32,794 bases of DNA from Pseudomonas sp. R37(2017) (GTDB taxonomy: Bacteria; Pseudomonadota; Gammaproteobacteria; Pseudomonadales; Pseudomonadaceae): NCBI RefSeq assembly GCF_002113375.1, contig NZ_NEHO01000030.1, positions 1 to 32,794 of the forward strand, given 5' to 3'. Below, piece by piece: positions 8,494 through 17,098 of this stretch (the stretch's first letter is position 1; each line of letters starts with the position of its first letter). Position numbers and translations under genes: made by a program. The notes beneath the pieces are model-generated. The model searched no databases, had not been told where the DNA came from, and was given only the letters and a program-made list of their open reading frames with translations.

Positions 8494-11307
8494 CCGTCGA
8501 ACGGTCATCAGGTCAGGCGTGGCAAAACCTTCGGTGAAGCGCCGGTAGAGCGGTGAGAGCAGTTCATGGGCCCGTTGGTGGTGACCCTGACGCTGCCACA
8601 ATTGTGCCAGCGAGTTGGCACTGCGCAGCTCCCAGGCCAGGGCGCCCTGGACCCTGGCCACGTCGATGGCCTTGAGCAGCACGGTTTCGGCCGTCGCGGC
8701 CTTGACCGGGCAATCGGTTGCCAGCAATGCCTTGGCCCTGGCCCGCAGTATCTCCGCCGTGCTCCAACCCGCCGCACCGTTTTGCGCGCGCTCGAGCAAA
8801 TTATCGTCGATGCGGGTCGAGTCCAGCGTGACCATGATGTCTTTGATCAAGCCGGCACTTTGACGGCCGGCTGGCCGAACATCGGTGCCGCCGATCACCT
8901 GTGCGTAGTGTCGCGCCCAGTCATGGAAGAGTAGAACCGAGTGTTTCTGTGCCTGCTCCAGCAGCAGGCGCAGGAGTTCGCGGGCGCTGCGGGTGTCGCC
9001 GTTGTAGTGAGCGATCAGGCAGCCGGAGAGCGCCAGGGTGTAGCAGATCGATGTGCCGTGGTTGATCTGCAACGCGATGTCCAGCGCCTGCCGGGCGGTA
9101 CGCCAGGCCTGTTCCGGTTGACCTTGCAGCCAGAGGATGCGCGCGTGGATGGTCAGCGCCGCGACGCTCTGGTCGTATTGCACACCGAAACCATGGGTGA
9201 AACGGTTGAGACAACCGCTATGGGCCATGCGTTGCAGCACTTGTTCGGCCTGGTCCCGCGCCTGATGCTGGTCGCCGGAGAAGTGCAGGGCGAGCACCCG
9301 CAATCGATGCATGCTCAAGGACATCAGGGCGTCGTCATGCAGTCCCAGTTGATCGAATTGCCGGCTCTGTTCCAGGGTCATCTGGTAATGCCCGCAGCTG
9401 AGATTGACCGCCAGGTGCCCGGAAATCGCCCGCAACTGCCCGGGCATGTCATCAAGTTGCCTGGCCAGGGCCCTGGCGCTGACAAAGGCTCCGACGGTTT
9501 CGGCGCTACCTCCCTGGGCGTGGTAACAGGCGCTGCCCAAGGCCAGCTTGAGGGCCATCTTCAAACGTGGGCAAGGCTCGGTTGACTGGTCGAGCAAGGC
9601 CAGCGCCTTGCGCACATAACCGCCATGCTCCTTGAGCAGTGACAGCTCCTGCCACAGGGGTGTGGACGTCGCGGCCAGGCGTATCGCCAGTGCCTGCGGC
9701 CCTTGAGCGTGCAAACCCCAATCGAGGGCTGCACGGATATCTTCGAGTGCCCGGCCATAGCGCTCGATCCACAGGCCGGTCGGCGTTTTCTCCCAGTCAT
9801 CCTGCGCCTGCTGCATCAGTGCCAGGCAGCGCTCGGCATGGCGTTCCCGCGTGCCGGGCAGGTCGGAGGTTTGCGTGAGTTTTTCCAGGGCGTAGCTGCG
9901 GGTAGTGTCGAGCAAGCGGTAGAACACATCCTCGTCGCCGACTTCCACGTTCAGCAACGACTTGGCGACCAGTTGTGTGATCGAGCCGAACACCTCGCGG
10001 GGGGCGATGTGTCCACCGACAATCACCGCCGCTGCCGACTCCAGGGTGAAGCTGCCACGAAACACACTGAGTCGGCGCAGGCAGGTCTTTTCGCAGGCGT
10101 TGAGCAGTTCGAAGCTCCAGTCCAGTGTCGCACGCAGGGTCTGATGGCGTGCCAGGGGCGCCTGGCAGGGCTGGGTCAGGACCCGAAAGCTGCTTTGCAA
10201 CTGTGCCAGCAGGCCGGGCAATCCGATGTCGCCCACCTGCGCCGCCGCCAGTTCGATGGCCAGTGGAATACCGTCCAGTCGGTGGCAGATATCGATCAAC
10301 AGTGGCAGTTCATTGTCCGTCAGTTCAAAGCTGTCATGGCTGGCCATGGCCCGCTCGACAAACAGTTGCAGGGCGGAAAAGGTCATGGCCTGAGCACGGT
10401 CGAGGACGGCGATGGGCGGCGGGCAATCGAGAGATTCCAGGCGCTGGACGAATTCCCCTTCGGCCCGCAGGCTCTCGCGGCTGGTGGCGAGAATATGCAC
10501 GTGCGGCGCACTGCGCAGAATGTGTTCGCAGAGCTGGGCGATGGCGTCGAGCAGGTGTTCGCAGTTGTCGATGACCAACAGCATTTGCCTGTCGCGCAGA
10601 CAGTCGGCAAGACCGCTCAGGGGCTGGTCGTCGTGCAAGGCCAGTTCGAGCAATGTCGCCAGATGGCCGTTGATCATCAGCGGGCAATTGATCGGGGCCA
10701 GGTCCAGCAGGCGAATGCCGTCCCGGTAGCTGCCGATCATTTGTTCGGCGACCCGCAAGGCCACGGTGGTCTTGCCGATGCCGCCGGGGCCGACGAGGGT
10801 GATGAAGCGCTGGCGCGGCAGTTGCACCACCAGATTATCGACCAGCGTCCGCCGACCGATCATGCGCGTGCGGCGCACCGGCAGGTTATGCCGGCCTGGT
10901 GCAAAAGCCACGGGCGCTGGCGGTTGCTCGGCCCGCTCCAGTGAGTAGGGGGCGACGAAGCTGTACCCGCGCTGGGCCACGGTGACAATGTAGCGCTGGC
11001 CGGCCTGACCGTCGCCGAGCGCCTTGCGCAACGCGGCCATGTGCACCCGCAGGTTGATGTCTTCGACCACGCTGTTGGGCCAGACCCGGGCGATCAGCTG
11101 CTGTTTGCTGACCACGTTGCCGGCGTTCTCAAGCAGGATCAACAGGATGTCCATGGCGCGCCGACCCAGGCGCAGGGGCTGGTCGGCCTCCATCACCAGA
11201 CGTTGTCCGGGGTAGACCCGGTAGGGGCCGAAATGCACAGCCAGTTCGGGGGAAAGGGTCAACGAGTCACTCCTGCTGCATCCGTCTGGTACGCGGTTTT
11301 CGAGCAT
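8458..11307 (-). CDS. Winged-helix/STAND ATPase/TPR-like regulator, full length
   Basis: A 949-residue signal-transduction ATPase, presumably a transcription regulator. It has an OmpR-type winged helix (about residues 24-120), a P-loop GPGGIGKT at 173-180, Walker B LLVID at 243-247 followed by NCEHLL, and a long helical C-terminal half (about 540-949) with repeated A/L-rich helix pairs that look like TPR repeats. The frame is open further upstream. ATG 11307 has GAGG only three bases away, whereas a TTG at 11262 has AGGAG at seven bases and would give a 934-residue protein. I keep 11307 but the TTG is a serious alternative. Convergent with its shorter paralogue, overlapping by 36 bases. Confidence 0.88.
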   Translation of the reverse strand: MLENRVPDGCSRSDSLTLSPELAVHFGPYRVYPGQRLVMEADQPLRLGRRAMDILLILLENAGNVVSKQQLIARVWPNSVVEDINLRVHMAALRKALGDGQAGQRYIVTVAQRGYSFVAPYSLERAEQPPAPVAFAPGRHNLPVRRTRMIGRRTLVDNLVVQLPRQRFITLVGPGGIGKTTVALRVAEQMIGSYRDGIRLLDLAPINCPLMINGHLATLLELALHDDQPLSGLADCLRDRQMLLVIDNCEHLLDAIAQLCEHILRSAPHVHILATSRESLRAEGEFVQRLESLDCPPPIAVLDRAQAMTFSALQLFVERAMASHDSFELTDNELPLLIDICHRLDGIPLAIELAAAQVGDIGLPGLLAQLQSSFRVLTQPCQAPLARHQTLRATLDWSFELLNACEKTCLRRLSVFRGSFTLESAAAVIVGGHIAPREVFGSITQLVAKSLLNVEVGDEDVFYRLLDTTRSYALEKLTQTSDLPGTRERHAERCLALMQQAQDDWEKTPTGLWIERYGRALEDIRAALDWGLHAQGPQALAIRLAATSTPLWQELSLLKEHGGYVRKALALLDQSTEPCPRLKMALKLALGSACYHAQGGSAETVGAFVSARALARQLDDMPGQLRAISGHLAVNLSCGHYQMTLEQSRQFDQLGLHDDALMSLSMHRLRVLALHFSGDQHQARDQAEQVLQRMAHSGCLNRFTHGFGVQYDQSVAALTIHARILWLQGQPEQAWRTARQALDIALQINHGTSICYTLALSGCLIAHYNGDTRSARELLRLLLEQAQKHSVLLFHDWARHYAQVIGGTDVRPAGRQSAGLIKDIMVTLDSTRIDDNLLERAQNGAAGWSTAEILRARAKALLATDCPVKAATAETVLLKAIDVARVQGALAWELRSANSLAQLWQRQGHHQRAHELLSPLYRRFTEGFATPDLMTVRRLLDELQCHLPA

Positions 11308-11568
11308 ATTCCTCAGGTTTTTTACAGAGCGCAATGCGCCGCCCGGGTGACTGAATGGGCAGGCATTGACTCTAGCGTATCGACCAGCGGCTGTCGGTCC
11401 CGAAAACATTGGGTGCGACAGATGGCAAGGCCTCGCCAAGGCTTTTTGTGCGCCAAGGAAAATTAACAACGTTTAACTCGTCCTGCGTTCGATCTGCGCC
11501 AAAACTCACTTTCTTCAACTTCCACTGAAGGCAGGGATGAAATGTCAGTAAGCCACGAGCTGTCCAGG

Positions 11569-11659
11569 GTGGGAGCGAGCCTGCTCGCGAAGGTGGGGTC
11601 ACATTCAGTATTCGCGGTGACTGACACAACGCTTTCGCGAGCAGGCTCGCTCCCACAAA
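11569..11659. repeat. REP pair directly before the flavodoxin gene
   Basis: GTGGGAGCGAGCCTGCTCGC and its inverted copy GCGAGCAGGCTCGCTCCCAC bracket about 50 bases. The right arm ends next to AAGGA (11658-11662), which acts as Shine-Dalgarno of the gene starting at 11670. A promoter for that gene must therefore lie inside or to the left of the REP pair. The rest of the 362-base gap (11308-11669) holds the upstream region of the STAND regulator. Confidence 0.88.
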
Positions 11660-11669
11660 GGACCGGGCA

Positions 11670-12245
11670 ATGAGCAACGTGGTGGTGGTCTATCACAGTG
11701 GCTACGGACACACCCGGGTCATGGCCGAGGCCGTGGCCGGGGGCGTGGAGCGTCACCCGGGCAGCACTTGCCAATTGATTCCGGTCGAGGAAGTGGACGA
11801 GCACTGGGAGCGGCTGCACAGCGCCGACGCCATCATCTTCGGCGCGCCGACTTACATGGGCAGTGCCTCGGCGGCCTTCAAGGCGTTCATGGAAGCCACG
11901 GCGGCGTTCTACCTGGCCCAGCCGTGGCGCGACAAGCTTGCGGCCGGCTTCACCAATTCCGGTTGCCTGTGCGGCGACAAGCTCAACACCCTGTTGCAGA
12001 TGGCGGTGTTCGCCGCCCAGCACTCGATGATCTGGGTCGGCCTCGACCTGCTGCCGGCGCGTTCCAGCACCGGTGCGTTCAATGGTCAACTCAATCGCCT
12101 GGGCAGCTCGCTGGGCGCCATGGCCCAGTCGAATGTCGAGCAATCCCCTGACGATGCACCGCCGCCCGAGGATCGCTGCACCGCCGCGCACCTGGGTGAA
12201 CGTGTGGCGCGCCTGGCGGATCGCATGAACCTGTTACCGAATTGA
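11670..12245 (+). CDS. Flavodoxin-family / NAD(P)H:quinone oxidoreductase-like protein
   Basis: A 191-residue FMN-binding protein. The phosphate-binding loop is YHSGYGHTRVMAEAV (from residue 8), followed by the flavodoxin-type segments IIFGAPTYMGSASAAFKAF and GFTNSGCLCGDKLNTL. It resembles WrbA/NADPH-dependent FMN reductase relatives, which reduce quinones or flavins by two electrons, but the exact reaction is unknown. AAGGA lies seven bases before the ATG. The chloroperoxidase-like hydrolase gene follows 35 bases later, so the two probably form an operon, perhaps in oxidant or quinone stress (inference). Confidence 0.88.
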   Translation: MSNVVVVYHSGYGHTRVMAEAVAGGVERHPGSTCQLIPVEEVDEHWERLHSADAIIFGAPTYMGSASAAFKAFMEATAAFYLAQPWRDKLAAGFTNSGCLCGDKLNTLLQMAVFAAQHSMIWVGLDLLPARSSTGAFNGQLNRLGSSLGAMAQSNVEQSPDDAPPPEDRCTAAHLGERVARLADRMNLLPN

Positions 12246-12280
12246 TTTACCCCCCAACCTTCATCAAGGAGGCATCACCC

Positions 12281-13105
12281 ATGAGCACGTTTACTACCCG
12301 CGACGGCGTCGAGATTTACTACAAGGATTGGGGCACCGGTCAGCCCGTTGTCTTCAGTCACGGCTGGCCGCTGAGCGCCGACAGCTGGGAGTCGCAGATG
12401 ATCTTCCTGGCCTCCAGGGGTTACCGGGTCATCGCCCATGACCGTCGCGGTCACGGGCGTTCCAGCCAGCCGTGGTCAGGCAATGACATGGACCATTACG
12501 CCGACGACCTGGCGCAACTGATCGAGCTGCTCGACCTGCAGAACGCCGTGTTGTTCGGCTTCTCCACCGGCGGTGGCGAAGTGGCGCGCTACATCGGCCG
12601 CCATGGTACCGGCCGCGTGGCCAAGGCCGGGCTGATCTCCGCCGTGCCGCCCCTGATGCTCAAGACCGAAGCCAACCCCGGCGGCCTGCCGCTGGAGGTG
12701 TTCGACGGCATCCGCCAGGCTTCGTTGTCCGACCGCTCGCAGTTGTACATCGACATCGCCAGCGGCCCGTTTTTCGGCTTCGACAAACCTGACGCAAAAC
12801 CGTCCCAGGGCATGATCGACTGGTTCTGGATGCAGGGCATGATGGCTGGCCACAAGAACGCCTATGACTGCATCAAGGCGTTCTCGGAAACCGACTTTAC
12901 CGAAGACCTGAAGAAGTTCGACGTGCCGACTCTCGTGGTGCATGGCGACGCGGACCAGGTGGTGCCGTACGAAGCGGCGGGCGTCGCTGCCGCCAGGCTG
13001 GTGAAGGGCTCGACCCTGAAGATTTACCCGGGCGCCCCTCACGGTTTGACCGACACCCACAAGGACCAGCTCAACGCCGATCTGCTGGCGTTCCTCAAGG
13101 GTTGA
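12281..13105 (+). CDS. Alpha/beta hydrolase, non-heme chloroperoxidase type
   Basis: A 274-residue alpha/beta-hydrolase of the cofactor-free haloperoxidase/perhydrolase/arylesterase group. The catalytic triad is readable: Ser95 in GFSTGGGE, Asp225 in HGDADQVVPYE and His254 in GAPHGLT. The oxyanion-side motif SHGWPLSADSWESQM is typical. Members hydrolyse esters and can make peracids, and the haloperoxidase activity is a side reaction. The frame extends to 12242, but the ATG at 12281 has a strong AAGGAGG eight bases upstream. It is second in a likely operon with the flavodoxin gene. Confidence 0.93.
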   Translation: MSTFTTRDGVEIYYKDWGTGQPVVFSHGWPLSADSWESQMIFLASRGYRVIAHDRRGHGRSSQPWSGNDMDHYADDLAQLIELLDLQNAVLFGFSTGGGEVARYIGRHGTGRVAKAGLISAVPPLMLKTEANPGGLPLEVFDGIRQASLSDRSQLYIDIASGPFFGFDKPDAKPSQGMIDWFWMQGMMAGHKNAYDCIKAFSETDFTEDLKKFDVPTLVVHGDADQVVPYEAAGVAAARLVKGSTLKIYPGAPHGLTDTHKDQLNADLLAFLKG

Positions 13106-13138
13106 TCCGCGACTGAAAAGCGCAGGCTGCGCCGGTTC

Positions 13139-13600
13139 CTACGGGTGTACACACATCTCTGCAGGGGCTGGCCCGGCCTGCGATTTCTTGCTGTTCAACG
13201 AGGTGCCGCGGACAAACTGACAGCGCCAGGCAAATGGATTGATGCCTTCGCAGCGAGTGAAGACGTGGCAAAAATGTGCCTGATCGCAGAAGCCGCATTC
13301 GAGACTGATCTGCGTAAGGCTCATGTCGGTGTACTGAATCAACTGCTTGGCCAGGGCCACGCGCTGCTGGCGAATCCAGTCCTGCGGCGAGAGGCCGGTA
13401 CTGCACTTGAACGCGCGGGAAAAATGACTGCGCGAAAGGGCGCAGGCCTGTGCCAGTTCAGTGACTTCCAGGCTGTCGCCGAGGCGCTCGAGGATCAGTT
13501 GTTTAACCAGCCGTTCGCGTTGCGGGCTGAGGCCACCGGTGTTTTTCTTTGGCGCAGGCGTGAATGGCGCGGGGGCGGCATTTTGCAGAACGTGAGCCAT
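13139..13600 (-). CDS. Short AraC-family regulator (HTH only)
   Basis: A 153-residue protein that is almost entirely the AraC double helix-turn-helix (about residues 30-130: LEVTELAQACALSRSHFSRA, then SLTQISLECGFCDQAHFCHV). It has only a short proline-rich N-terminal tail and no effector domain. It is convergent with the chloroperoxidase-like gene and divergent from a LysR gene. Stand-alone AraC modules of this size (SoxS/MarA-like in architecture) can act without ligand, their level being the signal. Whether this one does is unknown. Confidence 0.87.
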   Translation of the reverse strand: MAHVLQNAAPAPFTPAPKKNTGGLSPQRERLVKQLILERLGDSLEVTELAQACALSRSHFSRAFKCSTGLSPQDWIRQQRVALAKQLIQYTDMSLTQISLECGFCDQAHFCHVFTRCEGINPFAWRCQFVRGTSLNSKKSQAGPAPAEMCVHP

Positions 13601-13753
13601 GGCGAATGTCCGTGTCGGTAGGCTTCATTCTTTGCCCCGAAGGCTCTGGCTTGCGAGTTAATCGTTGTTAATTCCTCGTTAACGGCGGGAAGTCCAGGGC
13701 AAAGTCAGACACAATCCTCATCCTCGCGCCTGACCTATCACACAAGGAAATCC

Positions 13754-14677
13754 GTGCCTATGAACCGTAACGATCTGCGTCGCGTCGACATGAACCTGCT
13801 GGTGATTTTCGAAGCGTTGATGTTCGAAAAAAACCTGACCCGCGTCGCCGAAAAACTGTTCATGGGGCAGCCGGCGGTGAGTGCCGCGCTGGGGCGTTTG
13901 CGCGATCTGTTCGACGATCCGTTGCTGCTGCGCAACGGTCGCGGCATGGAGCCGACTGCGCGCGCGCTGGCGATTCTCAGGGAGTTGCAGCCGGCGATGG
14001 ACACCATTTCCGGCGCGGTCAGCCGGGCCAAGGAGTTCGAACCGGCAAGCAGTTGCGATGTGTTTCGCATCGGGCTGTCGGACGATGCCGAGTTCGGTTT
14101 GTTTCCGCCGTTGCTGCGTCAGTTGCAAGAGGAAGCACCGGGCATTGTCGTGGTGGTGCGGCGGGCCAATTACCTGTTGATGCCGGCGTTGCTGGCGTCG
14201 GGGGAAATTTCGGTGGGCGTGAGTTACACCACGGATCTGCCGGCCAATGCCAAGCGCAAGAAGCTGCGGGATATTCCCTGCAAGGTTCTGCGCGGCGACA
14301 CCCGGCCGGGTGCGTTGACCCTGGATGAGTACTGCGAGCGGCCCCATGCGATGGTGTCGTTCTCGGGGGACTTGAGCGGCAATATCGACCTGGATCTGGC
14401 GAAGCTGGGACGCCGTCGCCGTGTGGTGTTGGGGGTGCCGCAGTTCAGTGGGTTGCGGGCGTTGCTCGCGGGTACCGAGATGATTGCCACCGTGCCGGAT
14501 TATGCGGCCTGTGCGTTGGTGGAGGGGTGTGGCTTGCGGGCCGAGGATCCGCCGTTCGAGATTGAGGCGGCGCAGTTGTCGATGGCCTGGAGCGGGGTGC
14601 ATGACAATGATCCGGCGGAGCGGTGGTTGCGGTCGCGGATCGCTCAGTTCATGTCTTTGGCTTTGGATGTTGCTTAG
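13754..14677 (+). CDS. LysR-family transcriptional regulator
   Basis: A 307-residue regulator: winged helix-turn-helix at about residues 9-68 (LTRVAEKLFMGQPAVSAALG, then RLRDLFDDPLLLRNGRGMEP) and a periplasmic-binding-protein-like effector domain from about 95. GTG 13754 has AAGGA five bases upstream. ATG 13760 lies eleven bases from it, so I prefer the GTG. Transcribed divergently from the short AraC gene with a 153-base gap; no catabolic gene sits beside it. Confidence 0.9.
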   Translation: MPMNRNDLRRVDMNLLVIFEALMFEKNLTRVAEKLFMGQPAVSAALGRLRDLFDDPLLLRNGRGMEPTARALAILRELQPAMDTISGAVSRAKEFEPASSCDVFRIGLSDDAEFGLFPPLLRQLQEEAPGIVVVVRRANYLLMPALLASGEISVGVSYTTDLPANAKRKKLRDIPCKVLRGDTRPGALTLDEYCERPHAMVSFSGDLSGNIDLDLAKLGRRRRVVLGVPQFSGLRALLAGTEMIATVPDYAACALVEGCGLRAEDPPFEIEAAQLSMAWSGVHDNDPAERWLRSRIAQFMSLALDVA

Positions 14678-14739
14678 ACTGGGACCTTTGCGGCCTCTGG
14701 GCCGACCAGGTTGGTGGTTTGGAATGTGTACATATCCGT

Positions 14740-15060
14740 TTCTTCGGTAACGGCGGCTGGCGGTTTCGCCCTTACGGCGACTTCCTTTTTTACAAGCGCC
14801 TAAAAAAGGAAGCGAAAAAACGCTCGCCCCTGGCGTCCGGCCCCTCGCTTAGGCTCGGGGTTCCTTCGCTCCGGCATTCATCCGGGGACACTGCCCTCCG
14901 GTTTGCTGCGCTGCACCTACATGCAGCGTGTTCGACTGCGTCGAACGGCGCTGCGCGCCACTCCCCGGATGAACGCCTCCACTCAGCCTCCCGAAGGGGC
15001 GGGTGGATCAAGATCAAAAGCTGCAGGCGAGCTAACGCTCGGCCTGTTGAGTGGTGAAGA
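14740..15060. repeat. Structured non-coding dispersed-repeat-like block
   Basis: A 503-base gap (14678-15180) without a credible gene. It carries nested inverted repeats: TTCATCCGGGGA (14877-14888) with TCCCCGGATGAA (14962-14973), a small GCTGC...GCAGC hairpin near 14910-14927, and the palindrome TTCGACTGCGTCGAA (14931-14945). The overlapping frames on both strands have low-complexity R/S/P-rich translations. From memory, similar blocks recur between genes in fluorescens-group genomes and are often miscalled as small hypothetical proteins. I could not verify copies elsewhere. Confidence 0.6.
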
Positions 15061-15095
15061 GCGTGGGGGGCGTGGCCCTGCCGTTGTCTGTTCTT

Positions 15096-15123
15096 CTGTA
15101 GGAGCGAGCATGCTCGCGATGGC
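15096..15123 (+). repeat. Single REP copy (TGTAGGAG type)
   Basis: CTGTAGGAGCGAGCATGCTC followed by GCGATGGC. One arm only; no inverted partner is seen before the AraC gene ends at 15181. Confidence 0.75.
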
Positions 15124-15180
15124 GGACTGATGGGCAACAAAGGACTTGAGTGGCCCCCACGATTTTTTCCTGTGCCGGAC

Positions 15181-15969
15181 TTAGCGAAAGAACTCCCCCG
15201 GTGTTTCGCCGAACTGCTGGCGGAAGGCAGCGATAAACGCCGATGTCGAGTCGTAGCCACAGGCCAACGCGACGTCGGTGACTCGTTCGCCCTGTTCCAG
15301 TGGTGTCAGGGCGCCGAGCAGGCGCAAACGCTGACGCCAGGCGCGAAAGGTCAGTCCGGTGTCGCGCAGGAACAGGCGGCTGAGGGTTTTCTCGGTGACG
15401 CCGAATCTGTCGCTCCAGTGGCTGAGGGTGGTCTGTTGCTCCGGGTGCGACTCCAGGCTTTGCGCGATTTGCCGTAATCGGCTGTCCCGGGGCAACGGCA
15501 GCATCAGATCGATCTGAGGCGCCTCGGCCAACTGATCCAGAATCACCTGGGCCAACCGGCCGTGCGGACCGCTTTGATCGTATTCCACCGGAACCAGGCT
15601 GAAGGCACGGATCAACTCGCGCAACAAATCGCTGACGCCCAGCACATGACAGCTCGGGGGGGCCCAGGTCGAGACGCTGCAATCGATGTACAGGCTGCGC
15701 ATTTCCGTGCGCGGCGAGCTGAACACCCGGTGCGGCATGCCCGCCGGAATCCACACCGCGCGTTCCGGCGGGGCGACGAAACGCCCGACGCCGGTCTGTA
15801 TTTCGAGCACGCCCTGGATCGCATAGGAAAGCTGCACCCATGGGTGGCTGTGGCGCCGGGTCAAGGCGCGATTGGGCAGCGATTCGGTACGACCATAGAG
15901 CGGTCGCGGCAGGCTGGACAGCCCGGGAATACTGCGTCGAACACTTTTGTCATGTCCTTTTGGCGGCAT
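15181..15969 (-). CDS. AraC-family regulator with cupin sensor domain
   Basis: A 262-residue regulator of the NimR/YeaM-like type. The N-terminal cupin (about residues 35-105) contains RRHSHPWVQLSYAIQGVLEI and WIPAGMPHRVFSS. A C-terminal AraC double helix-turn-helix (about 160-260) contains LSRLFLRDTGLTFRAWRQRL and VTDVALACGYDSTSAFIAAF. The frame is open to 16362, but ATG 15969 fits the family start and leaves a 73-base intergenic region to the divergent SBF-like transporter gene. That arrangement suggests it controls this transporter (inference). Confidence 0.9.
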   Translation of the reverse strand: MPPKGHDKSVRRSIPGLSSLPRPLYGRTESLPNRALTRRHSHPWVQLSYAIQGVLEIQTGVGRFVAPPERAVWIPAGMPHRVFSSPRTEMRSLYIDCSVSTWAPPSCHVLGVSDLLRELIRAFSLVPVEYDQSGPHGRLAQVILDQLAEAPQIDLMLPLPRDSRLRQIAQSLESHPEQQTTLSHWSDRFGVTEKTLSRLFLRDTGLTFRAWRQRLRLLGALTPLEQGERVTDVALACGYDSTSAFIAAFRQQFGETPGEFFR

Positions 15970-16042
15970 CAGGTGGCTCTTCGGCGTTAGTCGGTAATAT
16001 CCAGTCACGTTAGAGTCGCTTCCATGTACTGGCAACCCCCGG

Positions 16043-17053
16043 ATGATCAAGCCCATGACTCGCCCCCGTCTGTTACCTGATAACTTCACCCTGACCCTGA
16101 TCGGCGTGGTGACGTTCGCCAGCCTGCTGCCCGCCAGCGGCCAGGTCGCGGTCGGTTTTGGCTGGCTGACCAACATCGCCATCGCGCTGCTGTTTTTCCT
16201 GCATGGCGCCAAGCTGTCCCGCGAGTCGATCATCGCCGGTGCCGGGCACTGGCGCCTGCATTTGCTGGTGTTCGGCCTGACCTTCGTGCTGTTCCCGCTG
16301 CTCGGCCTGGCGCTCAAGCCCTTGCTGTCGCCGCTGATCGGCAATGACCTGTACATGGGCATGCTTTACCTGTGCGCATTGCCTGCCACGGTGCAGTCGG
16401 CGATTGCCTTTACTTCGCTGGCACGGGGCAACATCCCGGCGGCGATTTGCAGCGCGGCGGCATCCAGCCTGTTCGGGATTTTCCTCACGCCGTTGCTGGT
16501 GGCCCTGCTGCTCAATGTGCACGGCGAAGGCGCCTCGACCCTCGACGCCATCCTCAAGATCAGCGTGCAGTTGCTGCTGCCGTTCATTGCCGGGCAAATC
16601 GCCCGGCGCTGGATTGGCGACTGGGTGGCGCGCAACAAGAACTGGTTGAAGTTCGTCGATCAGGGTTCGATTTTGCTGGTGGTCTACGGCGCGTTCAGCG
16701 AGGCGGTGATCGAAGGCCTCTGGCAGCAGATTCCGCTGCTGGATCTGGTCGGGCTGGTGCTGGTCTGCTGCATCGTTCTGGCGCTGGTGCTGGTGGCCTC
16801 GACGGTGCTCGGCAAAGCCTTCGGCTTCAACCAGGAAGACCGCATCACCATTCTGTTCTGTGGCTCGAAGAAAAGCCTGGCGACCGGCGTGCCGATGGCG
16901 CAGGTGCTGTTTGCCGGCAGCACCATTGGCTTGCTGATTCTGCCGCTGATGCTGTTCCACCAGATTCAACTGATGGTCTGTGCGGTACTGGCACAGCGAT
17001 ACGCCAAGCGGCCGGAGTCGATTCCGGAACTGATGGCTCAGGTCGATCCCTGA
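16043..17053 (+). CDS. Bile acid:sodium symporter family (SBF-like) membrane transporter
   Basis: A 336-residue inner-membrane protein with about nine or ten hydrophobic segments, of the SBF-like/YfeH branch. Typical pieces are LTNIAIALLFFLHGAKLS near residue 45 and LFCGSKKSLATGVPMAQVLF near 270-290. The broader BASS superfamily moves organic anions with sodium; the substrate of this branch is unknown. Start is ATG 16043, with a second in-frame ATG at 16055 as an alternative; neither has a strong Shine-Dalgarno. Divergent from a cupin-AraC gene that probably regulates it. Confidence 0.88.
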   Translation: MIKPMTRPRLLPDNFTLTLIGVVTFASLLPASGQVAVGFGWLTNIAIALLFFLHGAKLSRESIIAGAGHWRLHLLVFGLTFVLFPLLGLALKPLLSPLIGNDLYMGMLYLCALPATVQSAIAFTSLARGNIPAAICSAAASSLFGIFLTPLLVALLLNVHGEGASTLDAILKISVQLLLPFIAGQIARRWIGDWVARNKNWLKFVDQGSILLVVYGAFSEAVIEGLWQQIPLLDLVGLVLVCCIVLALVLVASTVLGKAFGFNQEDRITILFCGSKKSLATGVPMAQVLFAGSTIGLLILPLMLFHQIQLMVCAVLAQRYAKRPESIPELMAQVDP

Positions 17054-17098
17054 TTGGCCAGCCGTGGCGGCTCGAGTGAGCCGCCACGGTTCTACGGG

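Noticed and set aside
9703..10944. Long plus-strand frame (413 codons) opposite the large STAND regulator, and similar long antisense frames at 20555-22078, 26820-28304, 29451-30722 and 18014-18946
   Set aside because: They lie opposite or out of frame with well-recognised genes, have compositions typical of GC-rich shadow frames (rich in R, Q, G, A, H) and show no family motifs.
14623..15260. Overlapping frames on both strands in the 14.7-15.2 kb gap
   Set aside because: Low-complexity translations across a hairpin-rich repeat block; no start signals or family features. Treated as a non-coding repeat.
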